Assembly: GCA_003222055.1 (NCBI GenBank)
Contig: QHUT01000081.1
Span: 1-34,230 of the forward strand
From: Gemmatimonadota bacterium
Lineage (GTDB): Bacteria; Gemmatimonadota; Gemmatimonadetes; Gemmatimonadales; GWC2-71-9
Reading direction: 5' to 3'
Length of the DNA stretch: 34,230 nt
This document shows, piece after piece, positions 1-8,042 of the stretch (its first letter is position 1; each line of letters opens with the position of its first letter). The notes beneath the pieces were generated by a model that ran no database searches, was not told the DNA's origin, and worked only from the letters and a program-made list of their open reading frames with translations. A program made the position numbers and the translations under genes.

Positions 1-69
1 ACCGTACCGGAGCCTGGAGCCACTGTGGAGCCCGGATTGGAACTCGTTGGGGCAGGGGGATCTACGGAG

Positions 70-142
70 CTCCCGAGGCAGGACTCGAACCTGCGACCCG
101 CCGGTTAACAGCCGGCTGCTCTACCAACTGAGCTACTCGGGA
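70..142 (-). tRNA. tRNA-Asn (anticodon GTT)
   Basis: The minus strand folds into a full cloverleaf. The acceptor stem is TCCCGAG/CTCGGGA with discriminator G. The D stem is GCTC/GAGC, the anticodon stem is GCCGG/CCGGC around loop CTGTTAA, and the T arm is GCAGG-TTCGAGT-CCTGC. The anticodon is GTT, so it decodes AAC and AAT as asparagine. The three bases after the discriminator do not read CCA, so CCA must be added enzymatically. A sigma-70-type promoter lies just upstream. Confidence 0.97.
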
Positions 143-157
143 ATGAGCGGCGGACCA

Positions 158-186
158 AATATCGTCAGCAGGGGGAGGTACTTCAA
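158..186 (-). promoter_or_regulatory. Sigma-70-type promoter of tRNA-Asn
   Basis: On the minus strand TTGAAG (181-186) and GATATT (158-163) are separated by exactly 17 bases, which places transcription start about 9 bases before the mature tRNA 5' end. The -35 box overlaps the stop codon region of the GAF gene that ends at 183. The match is five of six bases for -35 and four of six for -10. Confidence 0.6.
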
Positions 187-683
187 CCGTGGCTGGGCAG
201 GATGCTCCGGCCTGGCGTGGGGCGCCGCCACTTGCGGGCCTCTGTTCCGGTGCGTTGCGGTGCCCGCCAGTCCACCGCGTGTCTCAGCACCCAGGCGACA
301 TCGTACAACCGCTCGAGCTGCTCCCGCGTCCAAGCGCGCGGTCGCGTGTCCATCAGGCACAGAGTCCCCAGTGTGCGGCCGCCCGCGTCGAACAAGGGGA
401 CGCCGGCATACGCGATCACCAGGCCATCCTGCACGGCGGGGGTGTTCGCGCCGAGCGGATGAGCGCGGGCGTCGTCGATCACGAGTGGCCGGCGCGACGC
501 GGCGACGCGGCGGCTGAACCGGTGGGCCAGGAGCAACACCAACGGCGCGGGCAGGCCGGCGCTGCTCGTGACGACGCCGTGACGCGGCCCCACCAGGGAG
601 AGCGACACGATCGGCACACCGAGCACGCGGGCCGCCAGCTCGGTGAAGCGGTCGAACTTCTCCTGGTCCGAGCGTCGCGTCAT
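183..683 (-). CDS. Small GAF-domain protein
   Basis: This 166-residue protein is essentially one GAF domain. It opens with MTRRSDQEKF, followed by a helix (FTELAARVLGVPIVSLSLV), and the core includes VIAYAGVPLFDAGG and LGTLCLMDTRPRAW, which are typical GAF strand and helix signatures. GAF domains bind small ligands or chromophores; no ligand can be named here. The ATG at 683 is preferred over the longer open frame because the GAF homology begins there and GAGG lies about 9 bases upstream. It follows the lone receiver gene by 8 bases and is probably co-transcribed with it and with the kinase/regulator pair upstream. The last 30 or so residues are basic and look disordered. Confidence 0.8.
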   Translation of the reverse strand: MTRRSDQEKFDRFTELAARVLGVPIVSLSLVGPRHGVVTSSAGLPAPLVLLLAHRFSRRVAASRRPLVIDDARAHPLGANTPAVQDGLVIAYAGVPLFDAGGRTLGTLCLMDTRPRAWTREQLERLYDVAWVLRHAVDWRAPQRTGTEARKWRRPTPGRSILPSHG

Positions 684-691
684 GCCGATCC

Positions 692-1096
692 TCACGGTGG
701 CGCACCGGCACGGGGGTCGTGGTGCGCGCACAGGTCCGCCACAATGGCGGGCAGCCGGTCGAACTCCGTCCGCTTGTCGAGAAACTGATCGGCGCCCGCC
801 TCGAGACACGTCGCGCGCAGCTGGTCGTACCCGTAGCTGGTCAGCACGACCACGGCGGGCTGCGGCGTGAGGCGCTTCGCCGCCGCGACCACCTCGAGAC
901 CGTCGCCGTCGGGGAGCCGCATGTCCACTACGACCAGGTGGGGTTTGGCGGTGGGGAGCAGCCGCCGGGCCTCGGCCACCGTCGCGGCTTCGAACACTCG
1001 TTCCACGTCCCACAGGTCACGCAGCATGCCCGCCAGCCGCAGCCGGACCAGGCTGGAGTCCTCGACCAGGCAGACGCGAATGGCGGAGGGGTGCAT
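692..1096 (-). CDS. Stand-alone response-regulator receiver domain (CheY-like)
   Basis: The 134 residues form a single receiver domain with no output domain. The acidic pair is in CLVEDSSLV, the phospho-acceptor Asp is in VVVDMRLPDGDGLEV, the conserved Thr/Ser is in VVLTSYG and the Lys is in FLDKRTEF. It may accept phosphate from the neighbouring histidine kinase and act by protein contact or as a phosphate sink. The start is the ATG at 1096, since the frame extends upstream but receiver homology begins at IRVCLVED. No clear ribosome-binding site is visible; instead an inverted repeat lies 10-24 bases upstream. The gene lies 117 bases after the NarL-type regulator and 8 bases before the GAF gene. 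Confidence 0.88.
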   Translation of the reverse strand: MHPSAIRVCLVEDSSLVRLRLAGMLRDLWDVERVFEAATVAEARRLLPTAKPHLVVVDMRLPDGDGLEVVAAAKRLTPQPAVVVLTSYGYDQLRATCLEAGADQFLDKRTEFDRLPAIVADLCAHHDPRAGAPP

Positions 1097-1105
1097 AGTG
1101 GTGAA

Positions 1106-1120
1106 GTGCACAAACTGCAC
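1106..1120. promoter_or_regulatory. Inverted repeat GTGCA-N5-TGCAC before the lone receiver gene
   Basis: GTGCA CAAAC TGCAC is a perfect 5-bp inverted repeat with a 5-base spacer, 10-24 bases upstream of the receiver ATG. A 14-base match (12 of 14) to the same site, GTGCACTTTGCGCA, lies at 4287-4300, about 9 bases upstream of the histidine-kinase ATG. The shared sequence and position suggest a common operator, or a hairpin covering the translation start. This is inference. Confidence 0.35.
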
Positions 1121-1213
1121 AGCGCCGGCGCAACACGGTATCGGGGCAGGCTGGCACCGCCTGTACGGCCCGGGAGGCGCCTTGTCCGTCGCGTCCGACA
1201 GCGGCACCGCGCC

Positions 1214-1846
1214 TCAGGTGGTGAGGTCGTGCTCGATGACATAGCGGACCAGATCGGCGTTCGTTTTGAGGTCCAGCTTGCGCAGGATACGGCTGCGGTA
1301 TGTGGAGATGGTCTTGGGGCCGACCTTGAAGCCCGTCGCAATCTGCTTGTTGGTCCTGCCCACACCCAACAGGCACAGCACCTGGTATTCCCGGGCGGAG
1401 AGGGCTTCGTGCGCCCGGCCCGGCGGGCCCGCGGCCAGCGCGTCGGCGAGGCGCTCGGCCAGGGTGGGGCTCACGTAGCGGCCCCCGGCATGAACCTTCG
1501 CCACCGCCGCCAGGAGGTCGGTCGGTGCTTCCGTCTTGGTCACATACCCGGCGGCTCCGGCGCGCAGGGCCTGGATAGCCAGTTCCCCCTCCGGGTGCAT
1601 GCTGACGACCAGCACGCGCACCTGGGGGAAGCGCTGCTTGAGCTGCCCCAGCAACGTAAGGAACCCAGGCCCGGGCATGCCGATATCCAAGATCAACACG
1701 TCCGTGCCGCTCCCCTCGAGCTTTCGGAGCAGATCGTGCCCCTCGGCCGCTTCGCCCACGACGCGAAGCGTGTGGTCCTCTGCGGCGAGCTGGCGGAAGC
1801 CGGCGCGGATCAGGTGATGATCGTCGGCGATGAAGATCCGGATCAT
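1214..1846 (-). CDS. NarL/FixJ-family two-component response regulator
   Basis: The 210-residue protein has an N-terminal receiver domain (about 1-120) and a C-terminal LuxR-type helix-turn-helix (about 148-205). The receiver keeps the acidic pair in IFIADDHHLIRAG, the phospho-acceptor in LILDIGMPGPG, Ser in VVSMHPEG and Lys in YVTKTEA. The HTH reads LSAREYQVLCLLGVGRTN then KQIATGFKVGPKTISTYRS, which is diagnostic of the family. Its ATG overlaps the kinase stop codon by four bases (ATGA, 1843-1846), so the two are translationally coupled and form a cognate pair. Targets are unknown; the receiver and GAF genes downstream are plausible members of the same circuit. Confidence 0.95.
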   Translation of the reverse strand: MIRIFIADDHHLIRAGFRQLAAEDHTLRVVGEAAEGHDLLRKLEGSGTDVLILDIGMPGPGFLTLLGQLKQRFPQVRVLVVSMHPEGELAIQALRAGAAGYVTKTEAPTDLLAAVAKVHAGGRYVSPTLAERLADALAAGPPGRAHEALSAREYQVLCLLGVGRTNKQIATGFKVGPKTISTYRSRILRKLDLKTNADLVRYVIEHDLTT

Positions 1847-4278
1847 GCGCTCCGCGGCATGGTGACGGTCAAGGTGGTGCCTGCGCCCGGATTGCCCGCG
1901 ATCGTGACGTTGCCGTGAAAGTTGCCGGCGCGCTCCCGCATGCCGAGCAGGCCAAGGGAGCGGGAATCGTGCAGGGCGCCCTCCCGGATGCCGCGGCCGT
2001 TGTCCTGGACTGTGAGCTCGAGCGCGTTGGGGCTTACGCCGAGCCGGACGATCACGTGGGTGGCGGCGGCGTGTCGCGCCACGTTGGTGAGCGCTTCCTG
2101 GAAGATGCGGAACACGGCAGTCGCCCGGCTAGCATCCAGGGCGGGTTGTCCCTCGGGGAGCTCCACCCGGCACTCGATGCCGGTGCGCGTGGCGAACTCG
2201 TGGGCCTCCCACTCGATCGCGGCGCGCAGGCCGAGCTCGTCCAGGACACTGGGACGCAGCTCGGCGGCGACCCGCTGGATCCCCTGGGCGGTGCCGTCGA
2301 TGATCGCCGTCATGCCGTCGAGCTTGCGTGTCAGCTCGGGGGAAGACGCGGGGATACGCTTCTTGAGCCAGAGCACGTCGATCTTCAGGGCGGTGAGCGC
2401 CTGGCCCAGCTCGTCGTGGATCTCGCGGGCGATGCGGGCGCGCTCCGCTTCGCGGGCCGCCTCGAGCCGCGCGGCGAGCCCCCGCAGCTGCGTGCGGTGA
2501 CGGTCCAGCTCGGCCTCGGCGCTCTTGCGCTCCGTGACGTCCTCGACCATGCCGACGAACCGCTGCGGCGTGCCGTCTTCCGCGGGGAGGGCCGATACGG
2601 TGACATGGGCCCAGATCATCCGGCCGTCCTTGCGGCAGTAGCGCTTCTCGAACGTGAAGGACGATCGCGTGCCGCGCGCCAGCTCCGCCATCAGCTCGCG
2701 ATGCTCGAGCAGGTCTTCCGCGTAGGTGATGTCGGCGTGCGACAGGGACTCGAGCTCCGCGGCGTCGTAGCCGATCATCTCCTGGAACGCCCGGTTGCTG
2801 CGGATGAAGCGGGCGCTGCGATCGGCCACGGCGATGCCGACGGCCGACTGGTCGAACATCGCCCCGAGGAGCGCTTCGCGCTCGCGCAGCGCCTCCGCGG
2901 CGCGCTCTCGTTCGATGACGCGGCCCAGCTGCGTGCCGATGTGGGACAGCACGCCGAGCAGCGCCTGGTCGGGCGCGATGGCATCGGGGGAGAAGAACTC
3001 GAGTACGGCCGCCACGTCGGCGCCGACGGGCACGGGCACCGCGAGTCCGGCGCGCAGCCCCGACTGGGCCGCCGCGTCGGCACGGGGGACGTTCGCGTCG
3101 CGCGTGACGTCGAGCACCCACGCCGGATGCTTGGTGGCGAGTACCCGGCCCGGCAGTCCCACGCCGCGCCGCAACGTGGTCACTTCAGTCACGCGGCGGA
3201 ACGGCTCGCGCAGCGAGCGGTGGTCGTCCTGCCAGATCGTGCTGGGCCGCAACACCTCCGGCTCGTCCGCGGACACCAGGTATACGTGACCGACCGGCCA
3301 TCCGGTCACACGGCACACCGCGCCGATGGCCGTCCGGAGCGCGTGCTCGGCGGTTGGCGCCTCGTTGGCGGCGACGGCGACGGTCTGCAGCAGCTCCACG
3401 AACGCCACTTCCCGCCCCAGGGCTCCCTCGGCCGCGCCGCGCTCGGTCACGACCGCCGCGAGCACCAGCCCGGTCACCGCGGTCAGCCCGAGAAAGGTCT
3501 GCAGCAGGGCGAGATTCTCGGTCGGGGCGGAGGCGACGAAGGGCCCGAGCCCGTGCAACGTGTACCAGATCGTCAGGGTCGCGACGACGGCCGTCGCCAT
3601 CGCCGTGCCGCGGCTCCCGAACCGCAGCGCGGCCCACACGAGCACGGGGAAGACGGCATACACGTACGACAACGGGTTGCGCAGCAGCAGCCCCGTGAGC
3701 AGCAGCAGCGCGGCGAGCAAGCCGGCGGCCTCGAGTCGCCGCCCGGCGGCGCGCGCGGCGCGGACCCACGTGAGCAGCAAGGGTGCGACGAGCACGTCCC
3801 CCAGCGCGTCGCCGGACCACCAGACGAGCCAGAGGCGCCGCAGCGCGTCCGGCGCGACGGCCCCGCTCGCCCACAGGCTCGCGACCCCGAGCGTGGCACT
3901 GAGCGTCGTGCTCGCGAGCGCTCCGACCACGACGAGCGCGATGACGTCGCGCACCCGCTCGAGCGAGGGCCGGAAGTCCACCACCTGTCCGAGCACCCAG
4001 GCGCCCGCGACGGCTTCGAGCGTGTTCCCCGTCGCGATCCCGGCGGCGGCCGCCGCCGACACGCCGGCGGTCCAGTTGAGGAGAAACGCCCCCAGCGCGA
4101 TTCCCGGCCAGAGGCGCAAACCCAGCAGCAGCAGGGCCGCGAGCGCGACGCCCGAGGGCGGCCAGGCAGAGGAGACGACCGATTGCGCGACGGCTGCAAG
4201 TAAGCCGACGCGAGCCGCGGCGTAGTAGGCCGCCGCGACGGCGGCGATCCGGAGGAGGTAGCGGAAACGGTGAGTCAT
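1843..4278 (-). CDS. MASE1-GAF-PAS hybrid-input sensor histidine kinase (HisKA_3 type)
   Basis: This 811-residue membrane kinase has a MASE1-like N-terminus with about eight hydrophobic helices and the WPPSGVALAALLLLG signature (about 10-290). It then has a GAF domain (about 300-450), a PAS/PAC domain (about 465-585, ending in FVGMVEDVTERKSAEAEL), a coiled linker and a dimerisation helix. The phospho-acceptor His is in REIHDELGQAL. The HATPase domain has an N box in FQEALTNVARHA and G boxes in VQDNGRGI and LGLLGMRERA. The ATG at 4278 is chosen; a GTG 14 codons upstream is the alternative. It is 51 bases downstream of the transporter gene and is coupled to its NarL-type regulator. The signal sensed is unknown. 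Confidence 0.93.
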   Translation of the reverse strand: MTHRFRYLLRIAAVAAAYYAAARVGLLAAVAQSVVSSAWPPSGVALAALLLLGLRLWPGIALGAFLLNWTAGVSAAAAAGIATGNTLEAVAGAWVLGQVVDFRPSLERVRDVIALVVVGALASTTLSATLGVASLWASGAVAPDALRRLWLVWWSGDALGDVLVAPLLLTWVRAARAAGRRLEAAGLLAALLLLTGLLLRNPLSYVYAVFPVLVWAALRFGSRGTAMATAVVATLTIWYTLHGLGPFVASAPTENLALLQTFLGLTAVTGLVLAAVVTERGAAEGALGREVAFVELLQTVAVAANEAPTAEHALRTAIGAVCRVTGWPVGHVYLVSADEPEVLRPSTIWQDDHRSLREPFRRVTEVTTLRRGVGLPGRVLATKHPAWVLDVTRDANVPRADAAAQSGLRAGLAVPVPVGADVAAVLEFFSPDAIAPDQALLGVLSHIGTQLGRVIERERAAEALREREALLGAMFDQSAVGIAVADRSARFIRSNRAFQEMIGYDAAELESLSHADITYAEDLLEHRELMAELARGTRSSFTFEKRYCRKDGRMIWAHVTVSALPAEDGTPQRFVGMVEDVTERKSAEAELDRHRTQLRGLAARLEAAREAERARIAREIHDELGQALTALKIDVLWLKKRIPASSPELTRKLDGMTAIIDGTAQGIQRVAAELRPSVLDELGLRAAIEWEAHEFATRTGIECRVELPEGQPALDASRATAVFRIFQEALTNVARHAAATHVIVRLGVSPNALELTVQDNGRGIREGALHDSRSLGLLGMRERAGNFHGNVTIAGNPGAGTTLTVTMPRSA

Positions 4279-4286
4279 CTGCGTCC

Positions 4287-4300
4287 GTGCACTTTGCGCA
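4287..4300. promoter_or_regulatory. Second copy of the GTGCA-type site, upstream of the histidine kinase
   Basis: GTGCACTTTGCGCA matches the element at 1107-1120 in 12 of 14 positions when read on the opposite strand. It lies 9-22 bases before the kinase ATG, the same relative place as the first copy before the lone receiver ATG. It could be an autoregulatory operator, but two copies are too few to prove it. Confidence 0.3.
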
Positions 4301-4329
4301 GTTGCGCCCCTATCATGCACGACAGGACG

Positions 4330-5079
4330 TCAGCCGTCCAGTGTCACCGCCCTTCGCTCCGGCGCCGGTTGCCACGGCAGCTCCGCCGCCAGCATCCCGA
4401 GCAGGATGAGCGTCCCCCCGACCCACTGCACGAGCGAGAGCCGCTCCCCCAGCACCAGCCAGGACGTGAGCGCGGCGAAGAGCGGCTCGAAGCAGAAAAT
4501 GAGCGCCGCTCGCGCCGACGACATGTGTCGCTGCGCGGACACTTGCAGCAAGAAGCAGATCGTGCTCGCGAACAGCACCGTGTACCCAAGTGCCCCGAGG
4601 AACCGGGGCGTCCACCGGACGTGAGGATGCTCGAGCAGCCCGGCCGCCAGCGCGCCCAACAGCGCGGTCGTGGCGATCTGGCAGAATACGAGGCGCCGCG
4701 CGTCGTAGCGGCGGGACAGCGCGGTGACCGCCACGATCTGGCCACCGAAACACGCCAGGGCGATCACCGGCGCCAGTATCGACGATACGGCGACGATGAA
4801 CGCCGAGCGCGACGGCGTGGTGATCACGAGTCCCGCCGTCTGGGAGATGAACCCCACGGCCACGAGCGCGCCCAGCAACAGTCCGCCGCGGAGCTCCGCA
4901 CGGTCGGGGGTTGGGCGGAAGGGGGTCCCCGGCGCGAGCACCAGGGCGGCGATGCCGAACCGCACGGCGATGAAGGCGAACGGCGTGGCGTCGGCGAGCG
5001 CGCTTTTCACGGCGACGAAGCTCGTGCCCCACAGGAACGTGGCTGCGAGCAGCGCGAGGTCCGCCTGGCGCCGGGTCAC
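4330..5079 (-). CDS. EamA/DMT-superfamily transporter, shortened inside the first repeat
   Basis: This 249-residue inner-membrane protein belongs to the drug/metabolite transporter superfamily. It starts with LLAATFLWGTSFVAVKSAL, typical of the first EamA repeat, and ends with LVLGERLSLVQWVGGTLILL, typical of the second. Family members usually have ten helices and about 290 residues. Here the region after ILAPVIALA runs directly into CFGGQIVAVTALSRRYD, so the usual GER loop, fifth helix and start of the sixth are missing, leaving about eight helices. The GTG at 5079 overlaps the uvrA stop by four bases (GTGA), fixing the start. Substrate unknown. It may be a non-functional in-frame deletion or a divergent short form. 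Confidence 0.8.
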   Translation of the reverse strand: MTRRQADLALLAATFLWGTSFVAVKSALADATPFAFIAVRFGIAALVLAPGTPFRPTPDRAELRGGLLLGALVAVGFISQTAGLVITTPSRSAFIVAVSSILAPVIALACFGGQIVAVTALSRRYDARRLVFCQIATTALLGALAAGLLEHPHVRWTPRFLGALGYTVLFASTICFLLQVSAQRHMSSARAALIFCFEPLFAALTSWLVLGERLSLVQWVGGTLILLGMLAAELPWQPAPERRAVTLDG

Positions 5080-7931
5080 GCCAGATCCCGCAAGTAGCGA
5101 CCGGTGGGGGATTCGGCGACCCGGGCGATCTCTTCGGGCGGCCCCTGCGCCACGACCCGGCCGCCGGCGTCGCCCGCGCCCGGGCCCATCTCGATCACCC
5201 AATCGGCCCGCTTGACGACGTCGAGGTGGTGCTCGATGACGAGGACGGTATGCCCGGAGTCCACCAGCCGATCGAGCACCCGGCACAGCGTGCGCACGTC
5301 GTCCAGGTGCAGGCCGGTGGTGGGCTCGTCCAAGATGTAGAGCTTGCGTCCGCGTGCCTTCCCGCTCGCCAGCGCCAGCTCCCGCGCGATCTTGAGGCGC
5401 TGCGCTTCGCCTCCCGAGAGCGTGGTAGCCGGCTGGCCCAGCCGCAGGTAGCCCAGTCCCACCTGCTGCAGGTGCCACAGCGCGCGCGCCAGCCGGGGCT
5501 GGCGGTGAAACCTGGCGAGCGCCTGGTCCACGGTCCATTCCAGTACCGAGTGGATCGAGCTGCCGCCGAGCTTCACCTCGAGCACTTCCTTCTTGAACCG
5601 CTTCCCGCCGCATACGTCGCACGGCACGAACACGTTGGCAAGAAACACCATCTCGATCAGCACGTGGCCCGCGCCCTCGCACGCCTCGCACCGCCCGCCC
5701 GCCACGTTGAACGAGAACGTGCTGGGGGTGAAGCGCCGGGCGCGCGCCAGCGGCTCGGCGGCGAACAGGGCCCGCAGCTCGTCGAACGCTTTGATGTAGG
5801 TGACCGGGTTGGACCGGGGCGTCCGGCCGATGGGAGCCTGGTCCACGAGGATCACGTCGCTGATGGCCTCCCAGCCTTCGATTGCCCGTACGGTTCCGAC
5901 CGGTTCCCCCAGGTGCTGCTTGGCGCCGTGCACGCCCGTGAGCCGGGCCGCGAGCTGGCGGAACAACACGTCGTGGACGAGCGTCGACTTGCCCGATCCA
6001 GACACGCCCGTCACTGCCGTGAGCGTTCCCAGCGGAATCCGGACATCTACGTCCCGCACGTTGTGCTGGCGCGCGCCCTTCACGTTCAGCCAGCGCCCTC
6101 CCCTGGCGGGGCGGCGCGCCGACGGTACGCCGATGCGCTTCTCGCCCGAGAGATATTGACCGGTGAGCGTGCCCGCGTCGCGCACGCCCGCCGCGGGCCC
6201 CTGGTACACGAGTGCGCCGCCCGCTTCGCCGCTCCCGGGCCCGAGCTCCACCATCCAGTCGGCGGCGCGCATCGCGGCCGGGTCGTGCTCGACGACGACG
6301 ACCGTGTTGCCCGCGTCCGCGAGCCGGCGCAGCAGGTCGAGCAGCCGGCCCGTGTCTGCCGGGTGGAGTCCGATCGTCGGCTCGTCGAGCACGTACAGTG
6401 TATCGACCAGGTGCGCGCCGAGGGCGTTGGAGAGCGCGATGCGCTGCGCCTCGCCGCCCGAGAGCGTGCGCGTGAGCCGGTCCAGCGTGAGATATCCCAG
6501 GCCCACGTCGTTCACGAACGAGACGCGCGCGCCGAGCTCGGCCAGGATGTGGACGGCCACGGCGCGCTGAAAGTCCGTGAGCGTGAGGCCGGCGATCCAG
6601 TCGCGTATGGCGCCGGCCGTCAGGCCGGCGATTTCAGCGATCGTCTTGCCCCCGACCTTGACGGCGAGCGCTTCCGGCTTGAGTCGGGCACCGCCGCAGG
6701 CGGGGCAGGTCTTGGCGAGCTGGTACTGCCGCAGGAACACCCGGATGTACTGCTTGTAGCGCTTCGCCTCGAGCCGCTGGAGGAACGGGAACATGCCGAG
6801 GAATCGCCCCTTCGCGCCGTTGAGCAGAAAGTGCCGGGCGTCGCCGCTCAGGTCGCGCCACGGAGTGTCCAGCGGGATGCCCTTCGCCCGCGCGGCCTCG
6901 CGCAGGATGCGGCGCCGGCCCTCGTAGCGCGGCTTGGTCCAGGGGTCGAGCGCGCCGCGCGCGAGGCTCTTGCGGGGGTCGGGGACGATGAGCGACTCGT
7001 CGTACTCGAGCACCGCGCCGAAGCCGTTGCACCCCGGGCACGCCCCCCGCGGATTGTTGAACGAAAACAGGATCGGCGTGAGCGGCGGCGCCGCCGTGCC
7101 GCAGCCGGAGCACGTCGGGTGCGCGGAGAAGCGCCGGCGGTCGCCGTTCTCGAGCGCCACCGCGACGCCCTCGCCTTCGCTGAAGGCGGTTGCCACGGCA
7201 TCGGTCAGCCGGCCCCGGTTCGGCTCCGACGCCGGGAGACGGTCCACCACGACCAGCACGTCCTCCGCCTCCCGCACCCGCTGCTCGGCGTCCGGCTGAT
7301 CGAGCCGGATGACGGTCCCGTCGAGCTGGGCACGCACGAAGCCGGCGGCCCGCAGCTGGGCGGCCACCTCGACGTCGGGGCGGTGGGCGGACGGTGGCAA
7401 TGGAAAGGCGATGGCAATTGCGGATTGCGGATCTCGGATTGCGGATTGTGCGTCCGGAGCTTCGTTCGTCAAATCCGCAATCCACAATCCACAATCCGCA
7501 ATGAGTGCGTCCACCACCTCCTGCACCGTGTCGACCTTCACCTCCCGCCCGCACTTCACGCAGTACGGCGTCCCGATCCGCGCCCACAGCAGGCGCAGGA
7601 AATCGTAGATCTCGGTGGCCGTCCCCACGGTGGACCGGCTGCTCGTGGTGGGGTTCTTCTGCTCGATGGCGACCGCAGGCGAGATCCCCTCGATCGCGTC
7701 CACCAACGGCTTGGGCATCCGCTCCAGGAATTGCTTGGCATAAGTGGAGAGGGATTCGATGTAGCGGCGCTGCCCTTCGGCATACAGGGTGTCGAACGCC
7801 AGCGTGCTCTTGCCCGACCCCGAGGGGCCGGTGACCACCGTGAGCGCACGCCGCGGCAGCTCCACCGTGATGCCCTTGAGATTGTGCTGCCGCGCGTTGC
7901 GGATGATCACGCGGTCGGGGGATGATGGCAT
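5076..7931 (-). CDS. uvrA: UvrABC excinuclease subunit A, with a repeat-encoded insert
   Basis: This 951-residue ABC-type DNA-damage sensor of nucleotide excision repair has two ATPase modules. The Walker A motifs are [20 protein letters not shown] and [16 protein letters not shown], the signatures are two LSGGEAQR, and the Walker B regions are [10 protein letters not shown] and [10 protein letters not shown]. Zinc-finger cysteines occur at CSGCG, CPGC, CPACGG, CEACEG and CDVCGG. The UvrB-binding domain is present, so this is not the class II form that lacks it. Residues 144-173 are encoded by a heptad-repeat hairpin (7416-7502) inserted in frame in that domain. The downstream EamA gene is coupled by GTGA. 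A G-rich hairpin lies immediately upstream of the start. Confidence 0.97.
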   Translation of the reverse strand: MPSSPDRVIIRNARQHNLKGITVELPRRALTVVTGPSGSGKSTLAFDTLYAEGQRRYIESLSTYAKQFLERMPKPLVDAIEGISPAVAIEQKNPTTSSRSTVGTATEIYDFLRLLWARIGTPYCVKCGREVKVDTVQEVVDALIADCGLWIADLTNEAPDAQSAIRDPQSAIAIAFPLPPSAHRPDVEVAAQLRAAGFVRAQLDGTVIRLDQPDAEQRVREAEDVLVVVDRLPASEPNRGRLTDAVATAFSEGEGVAVALENGDRRRFSAHPTCSGCGTAAPPLTPILFSFNNPRGACPGCNGFGAVLEYDESLIVPDPRKSLARGALDPWTKPRYEGRRRILREAARAKGIPLDTPWRDLSGDARHFLLNGAKGRFLGMFPFLQRLEAKRYKQYIRVFLRQYQLAKTCPACGGARLKPEALAVKVGGKTIAEIAGLTAGAIRDWIAGLTLTDFQRAVAVHILAELGARVSFVNDVGLGYLTLDRLTRTLSGGEAQRIALSNALGAHLVDTLYVLDEPTIGLHPADTGRLLDLLRRLADAGNTVVVVEHDPAAMRAADWMVELGPGSGEAGGALVYQGPAAGVRDAGTLTGQYLSGEKRIGVPSARRPARGGRWLNVKGARQHNVRDVDVRIPLGTLTAVTGVSGSGKSTLVHDVLFRQLAARLTGVHGAKQHLGEPVGTVRAIEGWEAISDVILVDQAPIGRTPRSNPVTYIKAFDELRALFAAEPLARARRFTPSTFSFNVAGGRCEACEGAGHVLIEMVFLANVFVPCDVCGGKRFKKEVLEVKLGGSSIHSVLEWTVDQALARFHRQPRLARALWHLQQVGLGYLRLGQPATTLSGGEAQRLKIARELALASGKARGRKLYILDEPTTGLHLDDVRTLCRVLDRLVDSGHTVLVIEHHLDVVKRADWVIEMGPGAGDAGGRVVAQGPPEEIARVAESPTGRYLRDLA
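7416..7502. repeat. ATTGCGG heptad inverted repeat inserted inside uvrA
   Basis: The left arm (7416-7450) is made of ATTGCGG / ATCTCGG heptads. The right arm (7471-7502) is the complement, built of CCGCAAT and CCACAAT heptads. The arms flank a 20-base unique loop. The arms pair over about 30 bases. The total length is 87 bases, exactly 29 codons, and the uvrA frame runs through without a stop, giving the low-complexity peptide [11 protein letters not shown]...[13 protein letters not shown]. Nothing comparable occurs at this place in the E. coli protein as I know it. Confidence 0.85.
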
Positions 7932-7933
7932 AA

Positions 7934-7951
7934 CCCTGTAAACTAACAGGG
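7934..7951. repeat. Perfect 6-bp hairpin immediately before uvrA
   Basis: CCCTGT-AAACTA-ACAGGG is a perfect inverted repeat 3 bases upstream of the uvrA start codon. In the uvrA transcript it would fold next to the start, and no ordinary ribosome-binding site is visible there. It overlaps the left end of the G-rich hairpin by three bases. Confidence 0.45.
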
Positions 7952-8026
7952 GCTAGGGGTTAGGGGTTGGGGGCCAGGGGGATATAGCCGCTTTCCCGAG
8001 TCCCTAGCCCCTAACCCCTAGCCCCC
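7949..8026. repeat. G-run (TTAGGGG-type) inverted repeat between divergent genes
   Basis: The left arm (7949-7975) has GGGG runs spaced by CTA, TTA and TT, followed by GGGGG-CCA-GGGG up to 7980. The right arm (8001-8026) is the C-rich complement. An 18-base stretch, GGGGCTAGGGGTTAGGGG, pairs perfectly. The plus strand of the left arm also satisfies the G-quadruplex pattern, with five G runs of four or more and loops of 2-3 bases. It fills most of the 111-base space between the uvrA start and the start of the flippase-like gene at 8043, so it must overlap their promoters or leaders. Confidence 0.85.
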
Positions 8027-8042
8027 GTACTTTCGCCCCCAC

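Noticed and set aside
1-69. Possible gene or terminator left of the tRNA
   Set aside because: No open frame with coding features and no hairpin with a T run could be seen in these bases.
1915-4203. A 762-residue open frame on the plus strand opposite the histidine kinase
   Set aside because: It is antisense to a gene with clear MASE1, GAF, PAS and kinase motifs, has no recognisable domains and reflects the high third-position GC of the real gene.
5226-7925. An 899-residue plus-strand frame opposite uvrA
   Set aside because: It is antisense to uvrA with all its motifs intact; composition is Arg/Gly/Ala-rich with no domain.
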